From a virus, in the IMG/VR virus record IMGVR_UViG_3300034374_004182, positions 1 to 46,814 of that record: a stretch of DNA of 46,814 nt. One strand, 5' to 3'. Below the pieces are notes generated by a model, which saw only the letters and a list, made by a program, of their open reading frames with translations, searched no databases and was not told the origin of the DNA. The translations under genes and the position numbers were made by a program. This document shows, piece by piece, positions 17,162 through 26,511 of this stretch (position 1 is its first letter; each line of letters starts with the position of its first letter).

Positions 17162-19542
17162 TGAAAGGAGAAGTTCAGGTATTTGCCATGGGCAATAACG
17201 GGGAGCAAAGACTCCTAAAAGAATCCAACCTAATAATGGACGGGTTCGGTGAGTGTGTAGCTACAATATTAACCACTCCTTCGTCAATTGTTTCAAATGC
17301 GGAACATGGTGTATCAGATGATGTTTTACAAAGGCTTGATACCTCTAACTTTACAATAGGTTCTATAGCGTTTGGCAAGGGGACTAAAGGTTTCATGCAT
17401 AACGCACATGATATTAAGAATGTGAATATGCTAGGGTTCTCCGAGAACCTATTTGAGAACTTCGATGCTACTGCTACCTGGGTAGCTGGAAACTGGGGTA
17501 ACACTCCCACATGCTTGCTTTCAGTAACCTCATCCACCGAGACCGCTGGAGACTTGAGTAGTTCCGTTACTCACTTAAACGCAAGCTCTGCTTCCACAAG
17601 CAGGGTGGCTAATAATCTTTCCCAGTTCGTTACGACTAAGCCTTTAAACGCTCTTTATGATTCACTGAACTTCTCAGTAGATTTCAAGTTTGATTTTGAA
17701 AATGCTTCACAAAGTTGTAACGCTGACAATGAGAGGTTTTCAGCTATTAGCATATCACAAACAAGTAGTACAGCGACTCCTTATGATTTAATATCTCAAA
17801 GGTTTAATACTATAAAGTGGGATGTAAGTGGAAACGGAACTCTTCTAAACTCTTCAGAAGACCCTAACGGAGATTTCTCACACGGTTACATAAAGAAGCT
17901 TGGAAATGGTTGGCACCGATTAACATGTGTTCTTGAGCCTGCATATTATCAAGCCTTACCTTCTACAGATATACTTTACCCTTACTGGTTCGAACAAGGT
18001 AGTATAACTTCGTCGTTAGACTATAACGGACATCCTTTATACAATGATCAGGACTATGAAACTGAGGAGATTGTGGGATCAGATCCTGTCACTGATAGAG
18101 TTGGGTATATCTATGGAACCAATGGGATAGACTTAGATACTCTAGATTTCGGATATGGTCCTAACACCACCGCACAGTTTAGTTTCTTTTTAAAGAAAAC
18201 AGATTCACATGTTAGGGTATCCCTAACCAAGTATTCTCCAGTAGAGGAAGTACTTGACCTGACCCTTTCTGCAACTAACGGAGATTTAATAACAACGACT
18301 GCTTCGTCTATAAACCATAGCTACGAGGTAATTGATTACAGCAGTGAGTGGTTTAAGATAAATTTCAACATAGTTGATACAGTGGGAGACGCAGAAAGAT
18401 ATCGTATATTAATATATCCAAAAGGAGATGCGTCTGCTCCTACTAATAGTTGTGTTGTATGGGGTCCAAAGCTATTCCTAAAGAGGGATGCGGGGTTCAT
18501 GCCTTCATTAAATCATGACATCACCTGCACAATATATCCAACATTACCCATACCTGCAAAAGCTTTATCTGGAAGTGATAGATTAAACCTTACTGTAGAT
18601 CCTTCCGACTTAACTGGAGGTATTTATATATCAAGACCTAGCTTGTCATACGGTACTTCTCCAGCTATATACACCCCAACGACAGGGTACGATAGCGACT
18701 ACCCAGTGGATCCACTTCATGCATACCTAGTCGAGATGTCTGTTAATTTCTATGGATTATCAGGACAAGGTACGCTATATTCTGACACCTCTTCTGTACA
18801 CCCTATAAGCAATCCTCCTAGAATACCGAACCCTAAGGACAAGCTTCTTGAGTATGGTGTTAGACTTCCTGTGGAATCTTATAAAGATTATGTTTTTGAT
18901 ATTGATAAGAACTTAAACTACTTAGGGTTCCCTACTCATGAATTACCTATTGAAGGGGTGGAGTCTTCTGATAGCATTGATGGTTTTGGTCTTAGAGGAG
19001 ACGCTAGGCACTTTGGAGCCTATTGCCCCTCTGCTGGTGCAGTAATCTCTCTTCTTTCTGGAACAGGTGCCGCAGACTACAGAACACCAGCTTCTTCTGT
19101 TGAGTATAGTGCTGGTGTAAATCATCCTGATAGAAGAACCATGGATAAGAACGGCCATATAAATGCTTATTATCCAACCAGAGGAGAAACCCAGGATGCA
19201 TTTGGAAGACTAATAGTGTCAGCCAACCCAGATTTCTCTTCCACAGGAGAGCTTTCCTGCATATGCATTATACCTTCAGGGGATGCTGCTGTAGCAAACA
19301 TGTATGGTGGCATATTTGAAGCAGGACTGTACGCCATGGACCACGAAGAACTTCTTAAAAATGCCGTCATACCTTTTGGAGTGGCTTCAAAAAGTGTGGA
19401 TATTGGGAAAGACTTCAACTATAAGTTGATAGCTAAGAAGACCTTTAATGATAATATAGTTGTTGCAAGAGATTATCTTACATCAGCAGGGATAGCCCTT
19501 CACGGAAATATAAAATTAGTTTGGAGATTGAAGTTCCTATGA
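17161..19542 (+). CDS. Adaptor/fibre protein A: split core with inserted carbohydrate-binding jelly rolls
   Basis: A 793-aa member of a three-gene paralogous family. The N-terminal half-module (MKGEVQVFAMGNNGEQRLL, ESNLIMDGFGE, then FTIGSIAFGKG) and the C-terminal half-module (GGIFEAGLYAMDHEELL, then FNYKLIAKKTFN and LVWRLKFL) correspond to the two halves of the minimal 194-aa paralogue at 22164-22748. Between them about 550 residues are inserted, with at least two jelly-roll-like modules marked by GNGWHRLTCVLEP and by FSFFLKKTDSHVRVSL with VVWGPKLF and SPAIYTPT; these are the usual signposts of phage carbohydrate-binding modules. It follows the gp7-like gene where T4 has genes 8-10, so it is likely an adaptor linking wedge to fibre, or a short fibre itself. 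Starts at ATG 17161 in a TGATG junction. Confidence 0.62.
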   Translation: MKGEVQVFAMGNNGEQRLLKESNLIMDGFGECVATILTTPSSIVSNAEHGVSDDVLQRLDTSNFTIGSIAFGKGTKGFMHNAHDIKNVNMLGFSENLFENFDATATWVAGNWGNTPTCLLSVTSSTETAGDLSSSVTHLNASSASTSRVANNLSQFVTTKPLNALYDSLNFSVDFKFDFENASQSCNADNERFSAISISQTSSTATPYDLISQRFNTIKWDVSGNGTLLNSSEDPNGDFSHGYIKKLGNGWHRLTCVLEPAYYQALPSTDILYPYWFEQGSITSSLDYNGHPLYNDQDYETEEIVGSDPVTDRVGYIYGTNGIDLDTLDFGYGPNTTAQFSFFLKKTDSHVRVSLTKYSPVEEVLDLTLSATNGDLITTTASSINHSYEVIDYSSEWFKINFNIVDTVGDAERYRILIYPKGDASAPTNSCVVWGPKLFLKRDAGFMPSLNHDITCTIYPTLPIPAKALSGSDRLNLTVDPSDLTGGIYISRPSLSYGTSPAIYTPTTGYDSDYPVDPLHAYLVEMSVNFYGLSGQGTLYSDTSSVHPISNPPRIPNPKDKLLEYGVRLPVESYKDYVFDIDKNLNYLGFPTHELPIEGVESSDSIDGFGLRGDARHFGAYCPSAGAVISLLSGTGAADYRTPASSVEYSAGVNHPDRRTMDKNGHINAYYPTRGETQDAFGRLIVSANPDFSSTGELSCICIIPSGDAAVANMYGGIFEAGLYAMDHEELLKNAVIPFGVASKSVDIGKDFNYKLIAKKTFNDNIVVARDYLTSAGIALHGNIKLVWRLKFL

Positions 19543-22112
19543 TTGGAGAAGTTACAGTTACTAAAGTTTATAAAGATGGCAGACGAGAAGTTGTCATCAA
19601 GAACGATAGGAATATGATAACAGATGGCTTAGGTATATCCTTAGTTAATCTTTTCACATTAAACCCACTAAACCCCAGGTACATTCTTGATAACTTTAAA
19701 CTAGGTTACTTTCAAGTAGGGACATCAGGAGTTTTTGATAAAGGACCAGTACCTTCCGATTTTGAAGATTGGGAATCCTTAGTACCTGATTCAATAGGAA
19801 ACAATTTCTATGAGTTATCAACCCCATTAACAATAGGAGAATATGGGGAAGACACCACCTTAAAACCAGCAACCAGAAAGATTATTACGGTATCTAATCC
19901 CTTTGCTGATGCTAAAGATTTAGACTATTACTACAAGGACGCTAACATAGTTGAATTTGAAGAGGATCCTGTAACTAGGATAACTGAAAGCGCGATTCAT
20001 GTAAAAATAAACATTGATGAAAAGGGGTGTAATGGTCAAGAAATATCAGAGCTAGGGTTATTCATTAAGAACCCTGAAGTATTTCAATCTAGAGAGCGTC
20101 CATGTTTAGCTGCGTACAAACTTCTTTATGAGCCTATATTAAAGAACGAGGAATTTTCTATTGACATTGATTGGGTACTATACTTTTCAGACGCGGAGGC
20201 TGGGTATAAGAAGAACACCGACGCGAATCTACTCTACTTTAGCCCTGCCGTAAAAGCTCAAAATAAACCTGGAAGTGTTTACGCAACCTACATGGAAGAG
20301 AGTGAGGTTTATAAAGTTACAATAGAGACACCTGTTCCTTTAGAGGAAGATGGATACTTGTACTACTCAGTCTCTGGTGATGCTGTTAGTGGTCTTCACT
20401 ATCAAATAGACAAACCATCTCCCGTATTTATGTCTAAAGGATCAACAAAAGTAGAGTTACAAGTTTCCTCTCTAGATGTCTTTACTCATTATTTCTCTCC
20501 AAAAAAGCTTTACATAAATTTATCTAGATTTACAGGACCGAGAAACTTACCCGTTAAGGAAAGAGATCTTCTGTCCGATCAGTTCCTTATTCATCTAAGA
20601 ACTATAAACCCTGCACCTATAGTAAGGTTATTAACCCCAACAGAGGGTGTATTAGATGACAACCCTTTCAATCTTTCAGCCGCAATTGAATTTAATAACG
20701 GTGTTTTAGGTCCTGAGTATTTAAGCGAGGACATTCAGGTTTACTTACAGTTATCTTCAGACAGATCCCTAGAGTTCTCTTCTGGGATATTAACTATACC
20801 AGCAGGTGAGCGTGTTGGAAGTATTTCTATACAGACAACGGGGACGGGTCCTATAGGCGTTTCTTCATACAATACTCTTTCATCTAATTCTCAGTATAAC
20901 TACTTTGCACATTCAAATAACTTCGGATTCTCTAAAGCCCTGTCTTCATATCCTTTAACAGAACCTAGTCAGATTGAAGAGATGATTACTGAAAGGTATT
21001 CGTTTGTCCCTATTAACGGAAGCGGGTGGTATTCTGATAAGTTTATGCCCTGGACTCCTGCCTATGTCTGGTTCCCAGGAGACCCTACCCTTAAAGTACA
21101 TAGTAATTATGATCTGTGGTCAGCACAACCCCCACTTGAGGTTTTTTCACAGCTTAGTTCTTTAGATGCAGCAGCGCCTGATGGTGTTCAAGACGCAACC
21201 TTATGCTATACTCCGTGCTCAGTGTATGCTTGGTATGCCAGGAAACCTGTAGACATAAACAACCCTGGTCTTTTTGCTGGTGCAACTAAAATAAGAAGAG
21301 AGTATACAAGTGATGACCCTAATGGATTGAATATATCACCAGGAGGTGATAGCCAGAGATTCTATTTTGAAAATACTACTGACGGGTCATCAATATCTTT
21401 GTCTGTATATTTCAAGAAGATAGAAGGTACAGTTACGGTAGGCGATCAAACTGTTAAAGCTTCCCCAGTAATTAACATGAGCATCTACTCTAGAGGATTC
21501 CCAGGGCTCACTCCCCAAGAAGCACCTAATCACTCAACAGTTGGAAAATCAGCCACTTTTGTTTGGAACGAGTCCACGGGTGGATTAGAGCTTAGTGGTA
21601 TTACAGCGGAAGGAGCTTGGACTAATAACGGTCAGCTTAGTGATGCTGGCGTCTTTTCTGGAGTTGGTTATGATTCCGCTAAATTCGGGTTTGACGATAA
21701 GTGGGCGAGCGTAGAAAATGGTTGGTATAGAGCATATATAACTGTATTGGTTGACAGAGACTTTACAGACCAAGGAATATATGCGCCATTAACCTATGAA
21801 GGAACGGGTGCTGTTTCTCAATACTTTATACATTACTCTGTAGATTCTGACGGGGATTTATCTCAGCTTCCTGGGTACAACGATGGAACTTATGTGAAGA
21901 GTGACCTTGGAGATCTTACGATACCTGTTGATATGTCAGGAAGTATTTTGGCTTGGGGTCAGTGGGAATATGGTATTAATGAACGATCTGGGGTTTATAA
22001 AGGATTCCCTAGGCAATATCAGCCTAACGGAGATTCAATATTCTCCCCCCTCGGAAACTGCTTCATGAATAATAACTTTTCTTCTGTAGAGGTTCCACAA
22101 GGGATTAGCTAA
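19539..22112 (+). CDS. Adaptor/fibre protein B: core plus Calx-beta-like and lectin extension
   Basis: An 857-aa second paralogue. The ATG at 19539 is chosen over an in-frame TTG at 19521 because it gives an ATGA overlap and because MIGEVTVTKVYKDG then aligns with MKGEVQVFAMGNNG of protein A. The core occupies about residues 1-235: NMITDGLGISLVNLF, FQVGTSGVFD, then NGQEISELGLFIKNPEVF and FSIDIDWVLYF. After it comes a Calx-beta-like strand unit (YLYYSVSGDAVSGLHYQIDK, then GSTKVELQVSS), a second similar unit (NIQVYLQLSS-like, LTIPAGERVGSISIQTTG), and a C-terminal jelly roll (ISLSVYFKKIEG, ENGWYRAYITV, ILAWGQWEYG). The role is probably host-glycan recognition at the baseplate edge. Here the core is intact and the extension is terminal, unlike protein A. 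Confidence 0.62.
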   Translation: MIGEVTVTKVYKDGRREVVIKNDRNMITDGLGISLVNLFTLNPLNPRYILDNFKLGYFQVGTSGVFDKGPVPSDFEDWESLVPDSIGNNFYELSTPLTIGEYGEDTTLKPATRKIITVSNPFADAKDLDYYYKDANIVEFEEDPVTRITESAIHVKINIDEKGCNGQEISELGLFIKNPEVFQSRERPCLAAYKLLYEPILKNEEFSIDIDWVLYFSDAEAGYKKNTDANLLYFSPAVKAQNKPGSVYATYMEESEVYKVTIETPVPLEEDGYLYYSVSGDAVSGLHYQIDKPSPVFMSKGSTKVELQVSSLDVFTHYFSPKKLYINLSRFTGPRNLPVKERDLLSDQFLIHLRTINPAPIVRLLTPTEGVLDDNPFNLSAAIEFNNGVLGPEYLSEDIQVYLQLSSDRSLEFSSGILTIPAGERVGSISIQTTGTGPIGVSSYNTLSSNSQYNYFAHSNNFGFSKALSSYPLTEPSQIEEMITERYSFVPINGSGWYSDKFMPWTPAYVWFPGDPTLKVHSNYDLWSAQPPLEVFSQLSSLDAAAPDGVQDATLCYTPCSVYAWYARKPVDINNPGLFAGATKIRREYTSDDPNGLNISPGGDSQRFYFENTTDGSSISLSVYFKKIEGTVTVGDQTVKASPVINMSIYSRGFPGLTPQEAPNHSTVGKSATFVWNESTGGLELSGITAEGAWTNNGQLSDAGVFSGVGYDSAKFGFDDKWASVENGWYRAYITVLVDRDFTDQGIYAPLTYEGTGAVSQYFIHYSVDSDGDLSQLPGYNDGTYVKSDLGDLTIPVDMSGSILAWGQWEYGINERSGVYKGFPRQYQPNGDSIFSPLGNCFMNNNFSSVEVPQGIS

Positions 22113-22163
22113 ATGCGCTTAATCTGATAATTGCGATATATACTATTATAAAAGTAGACATCC
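22113..22163 (+). promoter_or_regulatory. Short A+T-rich gap, possible late promoter
   Basis: This is the largest gap inside the tail operon (51 nt). It contains TATATACTATTATAAAAG at 22137-22154, which includes a T4-late-like TATAAA(A) box at 22147. There is no well-spaced -35 box, and no Shine-Dalgarno before the ATG at 22164. It may be an internal late promoter for the last adhesin genes. It was called from base composition and position only. Confidence 0.25.
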
Positions 22164-22748
22164 ATGAAAAAAGAAACCACATATAACCCTGTAGGAAGAC
22201 TTCAAATTTGGAAAGTTTTTAACGACAGGGATAAGGATAAGGAGCTTGTTTGGGACGAGCACAATGTCATTACATCTGGAATGGGTGTCGGCTTGTCTCA
22301 TTTATTCTCTGCGTCAGGATCTACATCTATAGCAGATTATCAAATAGTAAATTTTCAGATAGGTACTGGAGGTGATTTTGATAATTATGGAGCTTATACT
22401 TTTAGATTGAATTCTCCTTTAGATGCATCTGACTATGGTAATGAGTCTAGCTTTGTTCAAGAGAGTCTTTTCCCTATAGAGAATGGGGCATTAGGAACAT
22501 CAGGAACTTTTGGAAAGATTCGATTTAGTAACATACATAAAATTAACAAGACTGCTGTAAGGTTTACTATTGTATTGGACAGCAATACAGCAAACATTAC
22601 GGAACAGTTAAGTGAGATAGGGTTGTTTATGAGAAACCCAAGAGGTTTGGTAACGCCCTCTCCAATCCTTGTTGCCTACAGACCCTTCGTTGAAATATCA
22701 AAAACGAGAGACTTCTCGTTAATCTTTATTTGGACAATACAATTCTAA
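22164..22748 (+). CDS. Adaptor protein C: minimal core of the three-gene family
   Basis: At 194 aa this looks like the bare core shared with the two preceding large proteins. First half: NPVGRLQIWKVFNDRDKDKE, DEHNVITSGMGVGLSHLF, FQIGTGGDFD. Second half: FSNIHKINKTAVRFTIVLD, TEQLSEIGLFMRNPRG, PILVAYRPFVEISKT, and the terminal FSLIFIWTIQF. The spacing of the NxIxxGxG, FQxGTxG, SEIGLF and WTIQF-type motifs is kept in all three. It carries no lectin extension, so it probably acts as a structural adaptor or as a plug in the same baseplate position. It ends one base before the beta-helix gene, suggesting it may anchor that spike. Confidence 0.6.
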   Translation: MKKETTYNPVGRLQIWKVFNDRDKDKELVWDEHNVITSGMGVGLSHLFSASGSTSIADYQIVNFQIGTGGDFDNYGAYTFRLNSPLDASDYGNESSFVQESLFPIENGALGTSGTFGKIRFSNIHKINKTAVRFTIVLDSNTANITEQLSEIGLFMRNPRGLVTPSPILVAYRPFVEISKTRDFSLIFIWTIQF

Positions 22749-22749
22749 A

Positions 22750-25700
22750 ATGGCTGGATTCGATATAGATGACCTTTACACTGTTAGTGCTGGCGTTCTC
22801 TTAAGTGACTACTGGAACCCTTTTGTAACTAAGCACGACACTAGTTCCTTCTACAACTGGGAGCAGGACAACCTTCCTCTGTATGATTTAGAGGAGCGCA
22901 CTGATTACCTATGGGAGAAATTAGGATACCCTACTTCATCTCTTCCTGGAATGGTCCTTGCTGTATCATCTTCGATCCCTACTCACTTAGATGTAAGTTG
23001 TAACTTCTTCCTAGATCTTTCATCAGCCATTAAAGCCCTACCTGAAGTTCTGCACATGCCCGTCTTGATTGAGGTCTGTGCTTCAGGGTATCTTGGTGAT
23101 TTAGAGCTAGACAATATAAAATGCATGGGCGATGGAGCCTTGGAAATTATAAACAGGGCTTCTGCTAGAGTTATAGGGTCTGATCCACACAAAACTTCAT
23201 CTTCTGATTTTTCAGCCGTAACATTTGCCAACGACATTAATGGATATGGAGCAATACTTGCAATCAGTTCTGGTGATTATCAGAATGTAGTCGCTGATAC
23301 TTCTTGTTTATTAGCATCTTCTAACGATGTAGAGTTTGTTCAGGACAGTTCGGAAGGGAAGTGTAGAGGTTTTGCTCAAGTAAGACCTCATCTATACGCT
23401 AATTCAATTCAAGGAAGGCACCTAACGGATTCTGTATCCAACACTATGAACAATTTAGCTGATCCTAATAGACCTTTAGTAAATCCTATAGGACAAGCAA
23501 AGTATCCAACCTCTGTGGTGTTAGACTATACAACTACTTCATTAGATTCTTCTTGTAATACTTCTTACGATGATACTTTAATTACAAGAAGTAAGCCCCA
23601 AAATAATACAACGCCTGCACATGCAATAATCACATCTAACTCATTAAGACGAGTTCATATAGAGAACTGTGATGGTCCTATTTATATAAGAAACTTTATA
23701 GTTGACCCTGCTGAAGATAAAGTAACCGTCCCTTATAATTATTCTCACAGTTTCGATGAGGGTGTTGTTATTTCTAATAGCTCCAATGTTACTCTAGAAA
23801 ACTTTGGAGTAATGCGCTCTAGAGGTACGGGCCTTTTACTTAAGAATTCCAATGTAGATCTTAGAAGAGGTTTCGCAGCAAGTAGAAATTATTTACATCT
23901 AGACGCTAATACCAGAGACGAGTCTTACGGAATAAAATCTTATAATTCAACTATTAATATTAAATCTGATAATTATGTTTCTGGTTCGGAATTCTTATTC
24001 AATATTCAGGAGCACACTGTAGGACTATACCTACATAATTCAGTTATAACGGGTGGGGATAGCTTCTCTGAAACCGACAACGGGGTATTTTGTGAACCAA
24101 CAGTTCTAAACTTCTTTTCTAACAAGACCAACATAGAAGCGGTTAATTCAGAAATATCAACTAAGGGATTGATAACATGCTACAACGGTGATAAGGGATT
24201 AAGAGCAGTAAACTCTACTTTAATTCTAGATGGTATAAACATAGAGGCTAATGAAGATGTTGGTATGGAGCTTATAAACTCCCATGTTAGATATGGTGGA
24301 AGTAATTCTAGGCAGTCTGGAGACCTGATGGCTTATGGTGCTGAGGCTTCTTACTTAGCTCACACCCCCTACACTTATCAAATATCCTTTACTAGTAATG
24401 GTCGTCATATGACCATGCATAATTCAACTTTTAAGCTAGATGATGTAGAGACTGGAATCGCTCAAGTTGATGTAGCTCCTTTTGTATTCTTTGCAAACCA
24501 CCACGGATCTGATTCATATAAAGAGGTTGGACACACCCTAGCTCCAGCCGTATACTGTAACGGTTCTCTGTTAGAACTGGCTCATGCTAGAATGTTCTCT
24601 CCTAGAAGTAGTAGCACTACTTTATCTACAGAGTTTGATTTAGATATAAAGAGAACGGTTAAAGGTATTCTCATAAAAGCTGAGAATAATTCTACGGTTG
24701 ATTTCCACGGAAGTCGTTATGGTGCAACTCAACTTGTAGGCCCTAATGAAATGGCAAAGCAACGAAAGTCTGTAGGTGTTTATTCTGGTAATAACTCTAC
24801 TGTACGATTCATGGGTCCAACTTTTATGGGCCAATGCTCAGTAAATGCTTACGCAGATAAGAATTCATCAGTTGAGTTTTGTCCTCATAAAACTCAGGAA
24901 GGTGGCCTAGCCGTTAGCTCTTGGGAACTAATCAATGGATTGAATCACACTATGGTCGAGCTTCATTCCACCAGAGCTTGTTTAGTTGCTGATAACGGTT
25001 CTCTTATAAGTATGAGAGATCTTGGGGACTACCACACATCATGGAATAGAGACGATATAGGAACTTCGGTATCAGCAGCAGACTACGGCACAGGTACTGA
25101 TACTCAAGGGTATGAGTCCTCGTCTTACTTTGCAAGCGGTGGTATGATCTTCTTACCTAATCCAGATGAGACTGTATCTTATCTTAGACGATACGATCTT
25201 GACCCTAATTTTAGCAACAAAGTATCTCCAGTCGCAAACCCACATACTTATGGCGTATTTAGTACACCTTCACTCATAGGTTCATCTACTTATTACTCAA
25301 CATTCTTAGATCAACCTTATGCTTCTATGAGTGAGGCAGACTTCAGTGCTATATCATTAGGGGGCTTCTGTATAAAGGCTATGAATGGTAGTAAGGTTGA
25401 TAGTCTTAATGTTCACTTTGTTCCTGGACCAAACAATACAGACAAAGAGTTTTATTCTCCTGCACACGAAAGTAATAATGCGGGGTGTTATAACTTAAGG
25501 ATTTGGAATATTGGAGACGGTTCTCACTTAAACGCTGCGTACTGCTCAGTCAGTGGAACTTACCCAGGGCAAGCCCCATATTGGGGTCCACGATCCGTAT
25601 GGCAAAAGCCAGGAACCGATTGGTATACTAATCAAGGAAGAGCTAACACTTCGGCAATAGGAGAAACAGCCTTTAGCGGTATAAACTACGCAACTTCAGG

Positions 25701-26511
25701 TACTAGATTCGGAACTGCCGTAAAAAGATACGACCCTGAGTTTAAAAACTATAGTATTCTAGATAGTTATGGAGAGTCTGTTGCTTTAAATACGAACTAC
25801 ACTCTTAGCTATGCTGCTATATCAAAAGCTAAATCGGAATATTTGATAAACAACTCGTTAACAATTAACGATTACTCTGCTGTAGGAGAAATCATGAGAT
25901 ATCCCAATGGTACTGCAATACAGCAACATACGGATACGGGATCACTCGCGGGTGATTACGAAACACTAGCCTGTAGATGGATTGGTATGAACGGATCTAA
26001 TGGACCATTCAATAGAGGTCCGTTCAGACTATACTTTTCTACAAAGCCTTCTGTAAATTACCTGTGTCCTTCTGGATCAACTCCAGGAGATAATACGATT
26101 GCACAAGTATTCGCGCAGGGTTATCATGCCTCTGGAGACTGTAGTGCTGTAAACGATGAGATTGCCGTACTTAATGCTCCTGACCTTATGGTGGTGTCTG
26201 GTTCTTTCTGGGACGAAGTTGAAAATATAGGATTCATAACAAATCAGGACGCTTGGGGTTTTGAAGGTTACTATCATGTAAAAGACTTCGTAGATCCAAC
26301 CTTTAGAAACAGGGTTATGCTAGATGAATCTGCAAGTAATACTTTTGCAAATGCAAAACACTGTTCATCTGAATTCAACGGAAGACCTGCCCTTCTTAAA
26401 ATTTACAGGGCAACGACTACAGAAGAAGGTGAAGGTCACTCACCCAGCTTAAACGAGATAGGTAGAGGATACAGAACATCCAACCTGTTTGATTTCGATA
26501 GGAGAAACTGA
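22750..26511 (+). CDS. Tail spike/fibre protein with right-handed beta-helix
   Basis: A 1253-aa protein with an N-terminal attachment motif (YNWEQDNLPLYDLEERTDYL, residues about 35-55) also found in the next protein. Most of the rest reads as a parallel beta-helix: SNSSNVTLENFGVMRSRG, GLLLKNSNVDLRRG, NSTINIKSDN, GLYLHNSVITGG, GLRAVNSTLILDGINIEAN and later rungs NNSTVDFHGS, NNSTVRFMGP, KNSSVEFCP. This architecture is usual for phage tail spikes that bind or cleave surface polysaccharide. I cannot identify catalytic residues, so lyase or hydrolase activity is unproven. It starts one base after adaptor C and overlaps the next gene as TGATG. Confidence 0.72.
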   Translation: MAGFDIDDLYTVSAGVLLSDYWNPFVTKHDTSSFYNWEQDNLPLYDLEERTDYLWEKLGYPTSSLPGMVLAVSSSIPTHLDVSCNFFLDLSSAIKALPEVLHMPVLIEVCASGYLGDLELDNIKCMGDGALEIINRASARVIGSDPHKTSSSDFSAVTFANDINGYGAILAISSGDYQNVVADTSCLLASSNDVEFVQDSSEGKCRGFAQVRPHLYANSIQGRHLTDSVSNTMNNLADPNRPLVNPIGQAKYPTSVVLDYTTTSLDSSCNTSYDDTLITRSKPQNNTTPAHAIITSNSLRRVHIENCDGPIYIRNFIVDPAEDKVTVPYNYSHSFDEGVVISNSSNVTLENFGVMRSRGTGLLLKNSNVDLRRGFAASRNYLHLDANTRDESYGIKSYNSTINIKSDNYVSGSEFLFNIQEHTVGLYLHNSVITGGDSFSETDNGVFCEPTVLNFFSNKTNIEAVNSEISTKGLITCYNGDKGLRAVNSTLILDGINIEANEDVGMELINSHVRYGGSNSRQSGDLMAYGAEASYLAHTPYTYQISFTSNGRHMTMHNSTFKLDDVETGIAQVDVAPFVFFANHHGSDSYKEVGHTLAPAVYCNGSLLELAHARMFSPRSSSTTLSTEFDLDIKRTVKGILIKAENNSTVDFHGSRYGATQLVGPNEMAKQRKSVGVYSGNNSTVRFMGPTFMGQCSVNAYADKNSSVEFCPHKTQEGGLAVSSWELINGLNHTMVELHSTRACLVADNGSLISMRDLGDYHTSWNRDDIGTSVSAADYGTGTDTQGYESSSYFASGGMIFLPNPDETVSYLRRYDLDPNFSNKVSPVANPHTYGVFSTPSLIGSSTYYSTFLDQPYASMSEADFSAISLGGFCIKAMNGSKVDSLNVHFVPGPNNTDKEFYSPAHESNNAGCYNLRIWNIGDGSHLNAAYCSVSGTYPGQAPYWGPRSVWQKPGTDWYTNQGRANTSAIGETAFSGINYATSGTRFGTAVKRYDPEFKNYSILDSYGESVALNTNYTLSYAAISKAKSEYLINNSLTINDYSAVGEIMRYPNGTAIQQHTDTGSLAGDYETLACRWIGMNGSNGPFNRGPFRLYFSTKPSVNYLCPSGSTPGDNTIAQVFAQGYHASGDCSAVNDEIAVLNAPDLMVVSGSFWDEVENIGFITNQDAWGFEGYYHVKDFVDPTFRNRVMLDESASNTFANAKHCSSEFNGRPALLKIYRATTTEEGEGHSPSLNEIGRGYRTSNLFDFDRRN

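Noticed and set aside
19521-19538. TTG start giving six extra residues for adaptor protein B
   Set aside because: ATG at 19539 gives an ATGA junction and aligns with the start of its paralogue.
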